A DNA stretch of 64,000 nt from Lachnospiraceae bacterium (GTDB lineage Bacteria > Bacillota_A > Clostridia > Lachnospirales > Lachnospiraceae). The translations under genes and the position numbers were made by a program. Positions 1 through 8,165 of this stretch are shown here, in pieces. Each line of letters starts with the position of its first letter. Positions within the stretch are counted from its first letter, which is position 1. The notes beneath the pieces are model-generated. The model was not told the DNA's origin. It saw nothing but the letters and a program-made list of their open reading frames with translations, and searched no databases. The stretch is from positions 1-64,000 of the forward strand of contig JAQUUB010000015.1 of NCBI GenBank assembly GCA_028694115.1, in the 5' to 3' direction.

Positions 1-1
1 A

Positions 2-478
2 GTTGGATTTATCTTCCAATCATTTAATCTATTAGGTACATTAAATGCAGTAGAAAATGTTGCATTACCATTAACTTTTCGTGGTGTTGACAAGCGTGTC
101 AGAAATAAAAAGGCAGAAGAAACATTAAAGTTGGTGGGCTTGTCTGACCATATAAACCACAGGCCGACACAAATGTCAGGAGGTCAGCAACAGCGTGTTG
201 GTGTTGCGCGGGCATTGGTATTAGAACCAGAGATAATATTTGCCGATGAACCTACTGGGAATTTAGATTCCAATACCTCAAAAGAAGTTTTAGAACTCAT
301 GAGAAAAGTAGTAAGGGAGCAAAACCAGACACTAGTCATGGTTACCCATGATAATTATCTAGCAGGGTTTGCAGATAGAATCATTCGGATTACCGATGGT
401 AAAATCGTTTCTAACGAAGAAACTTTACATATGATAGATAAAACAAATAAGGGAGAACACAGCAATGGAGAAAATTAG
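2..478 (+). CDS. ABC transporter ATP-binding protein, MacB/LolD type (5' end outside window)
   Basis: The reading frame is open from base 2, so the gene starts before the window and the Walker A loop is missing. What remains holds the Q-loop (FQSFNLLGTL), the signature MSGGQQQRVGVARAL, Walker B IIFADEPTGNLDS and the switch-region VTHD. The GNLDS form and the short length are typical of the MacB/LolD/FtsE class, which powers export or mechanotransmission with an FtsX-like permease and not nutrient import. The last 14 bases overlap the next gene, whose ribosome site GGGAG lies inside this one, so the two are probably translationally coupled. The permease two genes downstream is the expected partner. 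The substrate cannot be told from the sequence. Confidence 0.93.
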   Translation, partial: VGFIFQSFNLLGTLNAVENVALPLTFRGVDKRVRNKKAEETLKLVGLSDHINHRPTQMSGGQQQRVGVARALVLEPEIIFADEPTGNLDSNTSKEVLELMRKVVREQNQTLVMVTHDNYLAGFADRIIRITDGKIVSNEETLHMIDKTNKGEHSNGEN

Positions 479-1988
479 AAAAAGAATCACAATTAAAATA
501 ATGATAGGAGTCTTATTGGTGACAATGGGTATCATGTGGATTCCTAATACAACGTCTACTGTTTTGGCAGCGAGTAGTAATGATGCTCCTCAGGAGGAAT
601 CTAGTGGAAGCAGTGATACATATAGTTCAGCCACATCAACAAGCTCATATATTCTTCCTGCTGGAACATGGTTAACACCAGAGGCTTCCTATGGACAGTA
701 TGTTTATGTGACATTACCTATTTTAAATATGTTCAAATATAATATTAAAGATGTTATAATTACGCCTGTAGTATCAACCAATACATCGGAATGGCCATTT
801 GAAATAGAAGCAACAGGATATACCCAAAAACTTGATGTTTTAGTAGGAGAGGAAGCTGCACCCAATATTGCGGACCGCGTTAAAAATGTAACATGGGCTT
901 TTAAAACCAGGGATGATGTGTTAAATGGTTATTATAAAATTGACTATAATGTTTTATATACGAATCCAGCATGTGAAGTAGAATCCTGTACAATTTCGAC
1001 TTTTGTAAAAACAATTGGAAAAGCAGGTTCAGGCTCAACAGATGGTGCTGATTCAGAGTCAGGCAATATCTCTACTCCAAGAGTAATTGTAAGTGGTTTT
1101 TCTACGAATCCGAAAGAAGTATTTGCAGGGGATACCTTTACCTTAACCTTAGATATTGAAAATACTTCAAAAAGGACACCGGTTTCAAATGTAGAGTTTA
1201 CGTTAGATGCAGCGGTAGAAGGAAAAGACGATAACACCTATTCCGCTTTTTTGCCTACGTCTGGTTCTAATACTATTTTTATTGATAAAATCGGAGCAGG
1301 ACAAAGTACGCAAATTTCAATTGATTTAACTGCAAAAGCAGATCTGATTCAAAAACCATATGTAATGAATATAAAAATGGCTTATGAGGACATGAAGTAT
1401 AAGGAATTTGAAAACACTTCGAGTGTTTCAATTCCAGTGAAACAAGTTTCTAAATTTGAAACTAGTACACCAGAAATTATGCCAGATACAATTGAGGTTG
1501 GGGCAGAAACAAACGCAATGTTTAGTATTTATAATACTGGTAAAACGAAGTTATATAATGTTGCTGTACGATTTGAAGGAAGTTCCATTGAGGGGGGAGA
1601 TGCTTTTATCGGTCCCTTAGAATCAGGTGCAACAGGCAATGTCGATGTTATGTTAACTGGGAAAGCTGCTACTACGGATGACGGAATCATTTATGCAATC
1701 ATATCCTACGAGAATGAATCAGGAGTTGTTACAGAAGAGAAAAAGGAAATGACGTTATATGTTAATGAACCTAGTGCAGTAGAAGAGGACTTGATGCCGG
1801 AAGAAGATATGGGGACGGAAAATAAGGGAAATAACTTTTTACCCATTTTAATTGGAATTATTGTTCTTGCAGTTGTTGTGATTATCGTAGTAATCTCTGT
1901 ATTAAAGGCTCGTAGAAAAAAGAGAAAAGAGAATAAGGAACTAAATGATTTGGAGCAGGAATTAATTGATGAACAGAGCGAGGAGTAA
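465..1988 (+). CDS. Membrane-anchored CARDB/COG1361-like surface protein of the ABC exporter operon
   Basis: A 507-residue protein with an N-terminal signal or anchor segment (basic start, hydrophobic stretch at about residues 10-35), a Ser/Thr-rich linker, a large beta-rich extracellular part and one C-terminal membrane helix (about 455-480) followed by a Lys/Arg-rich tail. The outer part has repeated blocks with spacing like 'AGDTFTLTLDIENTS' and 'VGAETNAMFSIYNTG', which resemble CARDB or COG1361 (S-layer-like) Ig-fold repeats. It sits between the ATPase and the FtsX-like permease, overlapping the former and 5 bases before the latter. It may take the place of the periplasmic adaptor that accompanies MacB in Gram-negatives (inference). 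The exact fold and ligand are unknown. Confidence 0.8.
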   Translation: MEKIRKRITIKIMIGVLLVTMGIMWIPNTTSTVLAASSNDAPQEESSGSSDTYSSATSTSSYILPAGTWLTPEASYGQYVYVTLPILNMFKYNIKDVIITPVVSTNTSEWPFEIEATGYTQKLDVLVGEEAAPNIADRVKNVTWAFKTRDDVLNGYYKIDYNVLYTNPACEVESCTISTFVKTIGKAGSGSTDGADSESGNISTPRVIVSGFSTNPKEVFAGDTFTLTLDIENTSKRTPVSNVEFTLDAAVEGKDDNTYSAFLPTSGSNTIFIDKIGAGQSTQISIDLTAKADLIQKPYVMNIKMAYEDMKYKEFENTSSVSIPVKQVSKFETSTPEIMPDTIEVGAETNAMFSIYNTGKTKLYNVAVRFEGSSIEGGDAFIGPLESGATGNVDVMLTGKAATTDDGIIYAIISYENESGVVTEEKKEMTLYVNEPSAVEEDLMPEEDMGTENKGNNFLPILIGIIVLAVVVIIVVISVLKARRKKRKENKELNDLEQELIDEQSEE

Positions 1989-1993
1989 CTCCG

Positions 1994-3397
1994 ATGAAAT
2001 TTATTGATTTACTTAGAATGAGTAATAGCAGCCTATGGAAAAGAAAAATCAGAACGATTCTGACAATATTGGGTGTTGTTATTGGAACTGCATCAATTGT
2101 TGTTATGATTTCACTTGGACTAGGCTTGAATAAACAGTCGTTGCAGGACATCGAAAAGTATGGTGGACTTACCACTATCACTGTTTATAGTAACGATGGT
2201 ACAGAAAACAATTATTCAGAAGCTGCATCGGAAGAAAAAGATGACAGCATGCAAGAAATAAAATATCTTGATGATGAGACAATAGAATCTATAAAAGCGC
2301 TACCCAATGTAGGAATCGTATCGCCTGTATTAAATATCGACGTTATGGCAAAATCAGGCGTTTATGAATGCAATATGAGTATTTCAGGGTACAGCAAAGA
2401 AGCACTTGAAAAATTCAATCTTTTATTCAAGGAAGGGCAGATTCCAGAAGAGAATCAAAAACTAAAATTAATTTATGGAAATCACATGCTGGAGAATTTT
2501 TACAATAGCAAAAGTGAACAGTATTATTGGGACACTGGAGTATTGCCAGATATCGATTTGTATCATAATCCAGTTTTTATTATTTTTGATACAGAGGCTT
2601 ATTGGCAATCACAGAATCCTGCATCACAAACACTGGGAGGAACATCGGGAGAAACACAAAAAACTACGGCACCTCCAAAAAAATATTTAATTGAGGCTTC
2701 GGGCGTATTAGAGGGTGATGAAGAATCGTATGATAATTACAGCTATTCTACGCTATGTGAAATCAATGCCTTGAAGGATCAAATAAAAAAAGTATTTCGA
2801 AATAAAGTGATTCCAGGTCAGCCAACAACGAAGAGTGGTAAACCGTACAAAGAATTGTATTATTCAAGTATTTATGTAAATGTAGAAGGAATTGATAATG
2901 TACAAACGGTTCAAGATGCGATCAAGAATATGGGATATCGAACGGAAAGCAATTCTGAATGGGTAGAGCAGACGAAAAGTCAGTCTCGTGCAATACAGGC
3001 TATTTTAGGAGGAATTGGAGCAGTGTCCTTATTTGTAGCAGCAATTGGAATCGCAAATACTATGATGATGTCAATTTACGAAAGAACAAAAGAAATAGGT
3101 ATTATGAAAGTTTTGGGATGTGGATTGGCAAATATTCGTAGTATGTTCTTAATTGAAGCAGCATATATTGGTTTTATTGGAGGAATTGTTGGAATCGCCT
3201 TAAGTTATGGAATTTCAATAATAATAAATAAAATTGCAACAGGGATCAACGGATATGAAACGGCCACATCATATATTCCACTGTGGCTTTCAGCTCTAGC
3301 ATTAGTATTCGCTGTTTTTGTTGGAATGATTGCTGGATTTTTCCCTGCACTTCGAGCAATGAGATTAAGTCCTTTGGCAGCAATTAGAAACGAGTGA
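1994..3397 (+). CDS. ABC transporter permease, MacB/FtsX family
   Basis: A 467-residue protein with MacB architecture. It has an N-terminal helix preceded by KRKIRTILTILGVVIGTASIV, a large extracytoplasmic domain (about residues 45-325) and three C-terminal membrane helices. The FtsX signature is visible around 'NTMMMSIYERTKEIGIMK' and the family ending 'P..RAMRLSPLAAIRNE' closes the protein. A GAGGAG ribosome site lies inside the end of the preceding gene. With the upstream ATPase it forms the core of a MacB-like exporter. The extracytoplasmic loop has low-complexity Thr/Gln/Ser runs near residue 220. The substrate is unknown; the acyltransferase genes that follow hint at envelope-related cargo (inference). 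Confidence 0.9.
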   Translation: MKFIDLLRMSNSSLWKRKIRTILTILGVVIGTASIVVMISLGLGLNKQSLQDIEKYGGLTTITVYSNDGTENNYSEAASEEKDDSMQEIKYLDDETIESIKALPNVGIVSPVLNIDVMAKSGVYECNMSISGYSKEALEKFNLLFKEGQIPEENQKLKLIYGNHMLENFYNSKSEQYYWDTGVLPDIDLYHNPVFIIFDTEAYWQSQNPASQTLGGTSGETQKTTAPPKKYLIEASGVLEGDEESYDNYSYSTLCEINALKDQIKKVFRNKVIPGQPTTKSGKPYKELYYSSIYVNVEGIDNVQTVQDAIKNMGYRTESNSEWVEQTKSQSRAIQAILGGIGAVSLFVAAIGIANTMMMSIYERTKEIGIMKVLGCGLANIRSMFLIEAAYIGFIGGIVGIALSYGISIIINKIATGINGYETATSYIPLWLSALALVFAVFVGMIAGFFPALRAMRLSPLAAIRNE

Positions 3398-3401
3398 TAG
3401 C

Positions 3402-4775
3402 ATGGTTTTTAGTAGTTTGATTTTTGTTTTTCGTTTTTTACCGTTATTTTTTATAATTTATTATGTAGCACCAAAGAAATGGCATAATGTTATTTTACTA
3501 ATAGGAAGTATAATTTTCTATTCATTTGGCGAACCGAAGTATGCAATCTTAATTGTAGCTTCGGTTATTGTCAATTTTTTTATGGCAAAATGGATTAACT
3601 GTTGCAAGTACAGAGGAGTTTGTTCAAAAATTCTATTAGCAATAACCCTATGTTATAATATAGGCATATTAGGTTTTTTTAAATATAGTAATTTTATTCT
3701 TGAAAATGTAAATCATCTGACTCATAATGATAGTAAGCTACCTAATGTTATATTACCGCTAGGAATTAGCTTTTATACTTTTCAGATATTGTCGTATGTG
3801 ATAGATGTTTATAAAGGCAAGAGTAAAGTAGAAACTTCGATTATACGCTTAGGTGCTTATTTATGTATGTTTCCACAGCTTATTGCTGGACCTATAGTTT
3901 TATATAATACAGTATCAATAGAGTTACAAAATAGGCATGTAAACTTAAAAAAATTTGAAGATGGAATTAAGACGTTTACAATTGGCCTAGGCTACAAGGT
4001 TTTATTGGCGAATCATTTAGGAATCATATGGGATAGCATGCAGCAAATTGGATATCAAAATTTATCAGCGCCACTTGCATGGACAGGAATTTTTGCTTTC
4101 ACCTTGCAAATATATTTTGATTTTAATGGATATTCATTAATGGCAATTGGTCTTGGAGAAATGTTGGGATTTCATTTTCCACAGAACTTTAATTACCCAT
4201 ACATATCAAAATCAGTTTCTGAATTCTGGAAAAGATGGCACATTACATTAACGGATTGGTTTCGTGAGTACATATATATTCCGCTTGGTGGAAATCGTAA
4301 GGGAAAGTTTAGAACTTATTTGAATCTCTTTATTGTTTGGAGCATTACTGGAATCTGGCATGGAGCTGGGTGGAATTTTCTGTGCTGGGGTCTATATTAC
4401 TTTTGCTTCATAGCAGTAGAACGGATGGTTTTAAAGAAGTATATAGAAAAAAATGAAATCGTTTCAAGGATTTATACTCTGTTTGTGGTAATGTGTGGAT
4501 GGGTTATTTTTGCCATTACAGACATAAAAGAAATTTATATTTATTTTAGCCGAATGTTTTCATTTGAGATAAGTAAAGATATCTATCCATATCTTGAGAA
4601 TTATTGGATTCTATTTGTTGTAGCTATTTTATTAGCTACACCAATTTTTAAAAGATCTTACGAATGCATAAAGGATAAGTTTTTTGGAATTACAGTATTA
4701 TTAGTTGTTTTTTGGGCATCTATTGTATCCTTAGTGGATGCAGTATATAATCCATTTTTATACTTCAGATTTTAA
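3402..4775 (+). CDS. MBOAT family O-acyltransferase (AlgI/DltB-like)
   Basis: A 457-residue polytopic protein. The block SVSEFWKRWHITLTDWFREY, then IPLGGNRKG, then GIWHGAGWNFLCWG matches AlgI/DltB-type membrane-bound O-acyltransferases. H320 in the last block is the conserved catalytic histidine. Such proteins move acyl groups, usually acetyl, across the membrane for transfer to extracellular polysaccharides or teichoic acids. The gene starts 4 bases after the permease stop with a poor ribosome site, which suggests coupling. The next gene encodes an SGNH protein, the usual partner that completes the transfer (as in AlgI with AlgX/AlgJ, or PatA with PatB). The acylated polymer is not identifiable here. 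Confidence 0.92.
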   Translation: MVFSSLIFVFRFLPLFFIIYYVAPKKWHNVILLIGSIIFYSFGEPKYAILIVASVIVNFFMAKWINCCKYRGVCSKILLAITLCYNIGILGFFKYSNFILENVNHLTHNDSKLPNVILPLGISFYTFQILSYVIDVYKGKSKVETSIIRLGAYLCMFPQLIAGPIVLYNTVSIELQNRHVNLKKFEDGIKTFTIGLGYKVLLANHLGIIWDSMQQIGYQNLSAPLAWTGIFAFTLQIYFDFNGYSLMAIGLGEMLGFHFPQNFNYPYISKSVSEFWKRWHITLTDWFREYIYIPLGGNRKGKFRTYLNLFIVWSITGIWHGAGWNFLCWGLYYFCFIAVERMVLKKYIEKNEIVSRIYTLFVVMCGWVIFAITDIKEIYIYFSRMFSFEISKDIYPYLENYWILFVVAILLATPIFKRSYECIKDKFFGITVLLVVFWASIVSLVDAVYNPFLYFRF

Positions 4776-4828
4776 TTTGTGTAGCATATAATGTTCTATA
4801 CAGATAGCCACCGGAGGTGAGCACACGA

Positions 4829-5899
4829 ATGAAACAATTACGGAAATATCCGTTTTTTTTATTACTAATTTTATCCGTCTTTTTAGTATCAGCATACGGT
4901 TTTATTGGAAAATTGGGTAAACTTACTCAGGTATCGGCAATTGATACTCCTTTTCTGGCGGCTAGTCCATCTGCTAGTATATCCAAAAAGGATATAGAAA
5001 ATCTAAAAGCAGGGAAGTATAGTGATTTTATTCAGACGGTTGCTGTTGCAAATGGAGTACATCAATTGAAGGAATTAACTCTTTTGCTGAATCAAGCAAG
5101 TGAAATGTCTTCTGTGAAACATTTGGAAATTCCTACGATGATTGTCAATGATACGGATGGAACAGAGATTGGTTCTAAAGATGATCAGAATAAAATGATA
5201 ATAAAGGATGCAAATGTTGAGATAAAGCAAGTCAGTAAGAACGAGATCGGAGAAGATGGTGATACTGTGAAACAAGAGGAAAAAGATAAAACGGAACTCG
5301 CCTTTCAAACTGTAACGGATGAATATTTTGACAATGCACTTTTTATTGGTGATTCTAGAACAGAAGGATTTGGTCTTTATTCTGGACTTGAAAATATTAC
5401 AGTTTATGCAAAGAATGGATTTCAGGTGTATACAGCATTTAATAAAGGAATCGTACAAACTACGGTTGGAAAATTAACGGTTCCAGAAGCATTACTTAAT
5501 GAGCCAGACCGGTTCCAAAAAATTTATCTTATGTTTGGGTTAAACGAAATGGGATGGGGAAATGAAGAAACATTTGCAGAAGCATATTATAATCTGATAG
5601 ATGCTGTAAAAGCAACTCAACCTAATGCTGTAATCTATATACAAGGTGTGATGCATGTATCAAAAACAAAGTCAGAGCAAGATCGCCTTTTTAATAATCA
5701 GAATATAAATCTAAGAAATGAACAACTTAAAGTGATTGCGGAAAATGAGCATGTATACTATCTGGACTTGAATGAAGTGTTTACAGATGAAGAAGGAAAT
5801 ATGTTTGCAGAATATACGTCTGATGGAATTCATTTAAATGCACCCTATATTGAAATATGGAAAACCTATCTAAAAAAACATGCAATTGTAAAGAATTAG
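4829..5899 (+). CDS. Membrane-anchored SGNH/GDSL-like acyltransferase or esterase, partner of MBOAT
   Basis: A 356-residue protein with an N-terminal membrane anchor, a low-complexity stalk (about residues 40-155) and a C-terminal SGNH domain. Block I is FIGDSRTEG with nucleophile S176; GLNEMGW gives the Asn of block III; DGIHLN holds D332 and H335. I chose ATG at 4829 because GGAGGTGA (4813-4820) lies 8 bases upstream; the GTG at 4817 falls inside that ribosome site. Placed 53 bases after the MBOAT gene, it most likely accepts an acyl group and puts it on, or removes it from, a surface polymer. An esterase role is the alternative. Confidence 0.85.
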   Translation: MKQLRKYPFFLLLILSVFLVSAYGFIGKLGKLTQVSAIDTPFLAASPSASISKKDIENLKAGKYSDFIQTVAVANGVHQLKELTLLLNQASEMSSVKHLEIPTMIVNDTDGTEIGSKDDQNKMIIKDANVEIKQVSKNEIGEDGDTVKQEEKDKTELAFQTVTDEYFDNALFIGDSRTEGFGLYSGLENITVYAKNGFQVYTAFNKGIVQTTVGKLTVPEALLNEPDRFQKIYLMFGLNEMGWGNEETFAEAYYNLIDAVKATQPNAVIYIQGVMHVSKTKSEQDRLFNNQNINLRNEQLKVIAENEHVYYLDLNEVFTDEEGNMFAEYTSDGIHLNAPYIEIWKTYLKKHAIVKN

Positions 5900-5925
5900 T
5901 ATTACTATTTTTAGTATGATATATA

Positions 5926-5959
5926 GAGAAGACTTAGGATTAATATCCTAAGTCTTCTC
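5926..5959. terminator. Bidirectional terminator hairpin
   Basis: A perfect 15-bp stem (GAGAAGACTTAGGAT and its complement) with loop TAAT lies between two convergent genes. The stop codon of the minus-strand LUD gene falls at the loop edge, so one arm is coding sequence. T-runs on either side are weak, so termination strength is uncertain. Confidence 0.65.
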
Positions 5960-6575
5960 CAATTAAAAATACTTTTATTCTACCAGGTTTACCTGAACGT
6001 CTAGTTATCACGGTGTGTGAACAGATACAATCAGGTGAAAAGCAATTTTCACACTTACCAGATATGGTACAAGGCGTTTCCTTGTTTAAACGGATAGCAT
6101 TTGGCGGTGAAGCAATATTTTTCACACGTTGAATACCATCTTCTACGGAACTAGCTAATTTATTCATTCCTGCAATAATCATAACATTTTGCGGACCTTG
6201 CATCAAACAAGCAAGTCGATTACCATTCCCATCTATATTAATAAGCTCTCCATCGAGAGTAATTGCGTTTGTACTCATAAAAAAGTAATCACACATCACT
6301 ATTTTTGAATAAATTTCTCTTTGTGCTTCCGGAGTAGAAACACTATAACGATCGAAAAGCTCGTAATCAGAAGCGTTAATCATTTTTGATAATCCGGTTT
6401 CATGGAAAGTCATAGAACCGCCCCATGAAATTTTGCTTCCTTTTGGCATCATAGAAATGATTTTTTCAACACATAATTCCTTATTTTCGAAATAGTATCC
6501 TTCCATTCCACGCTTTTCTAAGTTTTTAATGATGTTAGTGGCTTGGATTTTATATGCATTCTTTTTTGGATTCAT
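5940..6575 (-). CDS. LUD (LutC/YkgG, DUF162) domain protein with C-terminal Cys cluster
   Basis: A 211-residue protein matching the LUD family: GSKISWGGSMTFHETG near the start, then ALTLDGE-like 'TNAITLDGELINIDGNGNR' and 'MIIAGMNKL'. Members such as LutC act in lactate utilisation, but stand-alone LUD proteins in Clostridia have no settled role. The C-terminus carries Cys residues in CENCFSPDCICSH, which could bind metal or an Fe-S cluster (inference). I chose ATG at 6575 because GGAGG lies 8 bases upstream; the ATG at 6581 is only 2 bases from it. The gene follows degV by 12 bases, so the two probably form an operon. Confidence 0.87.
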   Translation of the reverse strand: MNPKKNAYKIQATNIIKNLEKRGMEGYYFENKELCVEKIISMMPKGSKISWGGSMTFHETGLSKMINASDYELFDRYSVSTPEAQREIYSKIVMCDYFFMSTNAITLDGELINIDGNGNRLACLMQGPQNVMIIAGMNKLASSVEDGIQRVKNIASPPNAIRLNKETPCTISGKCENCFSPDCICSHTVITRRSGKPGRIKVFLIGEDLGY

Positions 6576-6587
6576 TTTCATAACCTC

Positions 6588-7460
6588 CTAAATATCTAAA
6601 ACTTTTGTACATGCCAGAGCTAAAGAACCAGGACCAATGTGACAGGAGATACTAAGTGATAGACAATCAATAAAAATTGGATAACCAGAGAATTCTTCTT
6701 CAATTTCCTTTGAAAACTGTTTTGCAGCTTCTTCATTATTGGTATGAGCAATTTGAAGATAAACAGTAGGATTTCCAGAGTGAAAGCCACCAAATTTGTT
6801 CTCAATATCTGATTTGATAGCCTTTACCATAATTGACTTTGCCTGCTTGATTCCACGTGCCTTTGAGAAGGCATCCAACTTTTCTCCTTGAATCTGTAGA
6901 ACAGGTTTTATATTTAATATTTCTGCAAATGCCGCAGCAGTAGCTGTTACTCTTCCGCCGCGCCTTAAATATTTTAATGTGTCTACCATAATATAAATGC
7001 TAGTATCAAATTTGGTTTCTTCTAAAATATTTTTTATTTCGAGTGCTGATTTCCCTTTTTGTGCTAAAGCTAACGCATCTAAAACGGATTGACGTTGTGT
7101 AACAGAAATACGTTGATTATTAACAACCTGTATTTTACCAGCATAATCTTTTGAAAATGTTGTTGCTGTCTCACAAGAGCCACTAAGACCGCTAGACATA
7201 GGAATATGTACAATCTCTTCATGACTTTCTAATAACTGATCCCATAACTCTAATAAGTCTCCAACAGCAGGCTGGGAAGTAGCAATATTTGCATCCTCTG
7301 AAAGCAAACGATAGAACTCCTGCTGAGATAGCGTAATATCCTCGAAATAATCAGCTCCATTTATCGTAAAAGGCATAGGAAGTACAAAAATTCCTAAGTC
7401 CTCACCTTGTTTTTGTGTTAAGCCGCTGTTACTATCTGTAACAATTGCTACTTTTTTCAT
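6588..7460 (-). CDS. DegV family fatty-acid-binding protein
   Basis: A 290-residue protein starting MKKVAIVTDSNSGL, the classic DegV beginning (TDS near residue 9). Further family blocks are TSQPAVGDL, HIPMSSGLSGS (ligand-carboxylate Ser/Thr motif), LKYLRRGGRV and a C-terminal part ending around HIGPGSLA. DegV/FakB proteins hold a fatty acid for phosphorylation by FakA; no fakA is in the window. The start is ATG at 7460 with AAGGAG 7 bases upstream; the in-frame GTG at 7466 is too close to that site. It leads the LUD gene in a two-gene minus-strand operon. Confidence 0.92.
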   Translation of the reverse strand: MKKVAIVTDSNSGLTQKQGEDLGIFVLPMPFTINGADYFEDITLSQQEFYRLLSEDANIATSQPAVGDLLELWDQLLESHEEIVHIPMSSGLSGSCETATTFSKDYAGKIQVVNNQRISVTQRQSVLDALALAQKGKSALEIKNILEETKFDTSIYIMVDTLKYLRRGGRVTATAAAFAEILNIKPVLQIQGEKLDAFSKARGIKQAKSIMVKAIKSDIENKFGGFHSGNPTVYLQIAHTNNEEAAKQFSKEIEEEFSGYPIFIDCLSLSISCHIGPGSLALACTKVLDI

Positions 7461-7632
7461 ATGCACACTCCTTAAAATTTATGTTATTATTTTATCACAT
7501 AAAGTGATAGGAAACAATGAGAACAAGGAAAAATGAATAGTCTGACAACTTATACTAAAAATGGAATATAGTAGAAAAAATGACATATAAATACAAAAAG
7601 ATAATTTTAAATCAAAAAAATTACAAAAAGCA

Positions 7633-7661
7633 TTGACAATTGACAACTTGTATATTATAAT
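7633..7661 (+). promoter_or_regulatory. Consensus sigma-A promoter of the candidate small RNA
   Basis: TTGACA at 7633-7638 and TATAAT at 7656-7661 are separated by exactly 17 bases, a perfect housekeeping promoter. A start near 7668 is expected. No protein gene follows for 500 bases; a terminator lies about 310 bases downstream. Confidence 0.85.
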
Positions 7662-7667
7662 TCAGTT

Positions 7668-7980
7668 ATAACCAAGTTGGTTATTTAAAATACGAAAGAG
7701 AGGTATGGACCACCAGAAAGGTAGATTACCAAACCTAAGAGAATTCATTTAGGTACAAGAGAAAAAAAGAGAAGTACAAAACGAAAAATTTGTCCAAGGT
7801 GCAAAAGATGGTAAAATTACAAATGAAAATCCCATATTTTGAGAGGATAAAGAGCCAATGAGAAAGTAGAAAAGCACATAGGATAAATAGAAAAGAGAGG
7901 TATAGTCCAATGGATAGTATGGACAGCATAGCATAGAAGAGAGTGTGTCGGTCATAATAGATACACTCTCTTCTTGTTTT
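7668..7980 (+). ncRNA. Candidate structured small RNA of about 310 nt (family not recognised)
   Basis: This stretch runs from a perfect promoter to a strong terminator without a convincing protein gene. The 5' end can fold at once (ATAACC, loop AAGTT, GGTTAT at 7668-7684) and a second stem ACCTAA/TTAGGT sits near 7732-7752. A near-exact direct repeat, AAAGAGAGGTATGGACCA (about 7696) and AAAGAGAGGTATAGTCCA (about 7892), flanks a purine-rich middle. It does not show the conserved cores of RNase P RNA, tmRNA or SRP RNA that I know. A 14-codon frame starts at the ATG inside the first repeat, but its ribosome site is too close. The calls for promoter and terminator are firm; the RNA function is unknown. 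Confidence 0.55.
7936..7980 (+). terminator. Intrinsic terminator of the candidate small RNA
   Basis: GAAGAGAGTGT at 7936-7946 pairs perfectly with ACACTCTCTTC at 7963-7973, followed by TTGTTTT. Confidence 0.85.
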
Positions 7981-8060
7981 AGGATTATAATTTGTTTTCA
8001 GCGTTTTTATATAAAACAATGGATAATTGTGGAAAGTTTCTATATACTATTATTATGAAA

Positions 8061-8117
8061 GTGTGAGAAATAATTCTACTGAATCTCACGGAAGAAGTCG
8101 CAAACGCCTTCTTCTCT
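8061..8117 (+). repeat. Intergenic hairpin element, short copy A
   Basis: GTGAGA (8063-8068) pairs with TCTCAC (8084-8089), followed directly by a second hairpin whose arms GAAGAAG (8091-8097) and CTTCTTC (8108-8114) enclose TCGCAAACGC. The same two-hairpin order recurs at 31.4 kb and 39.9 kb. This copy lacks the long inner arm of the other two. It lies in the leader of the amidase gene, 48 bases before its start. Confidence 0.7.
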
Positions 8118-8165
8118 CTAATTATTGATATGTAATCATACTTTAAACAGGTAGATGGGTATAAA

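Noticed and set aside
5075..5458. 127-residue minus-strand open frame inside the SGNH gene
   Set aside because: It lies opposite clear SGNH motifs and has no recognisable family.
7735..8019. 94-residue minus-strand open frame opposite the candidate RNA
   Set aside because: TTG start without a ribosome site, Phe/Leu/Tyr-rich as expected from antisense of a purine-rich RNA, and it runs across a terminator.
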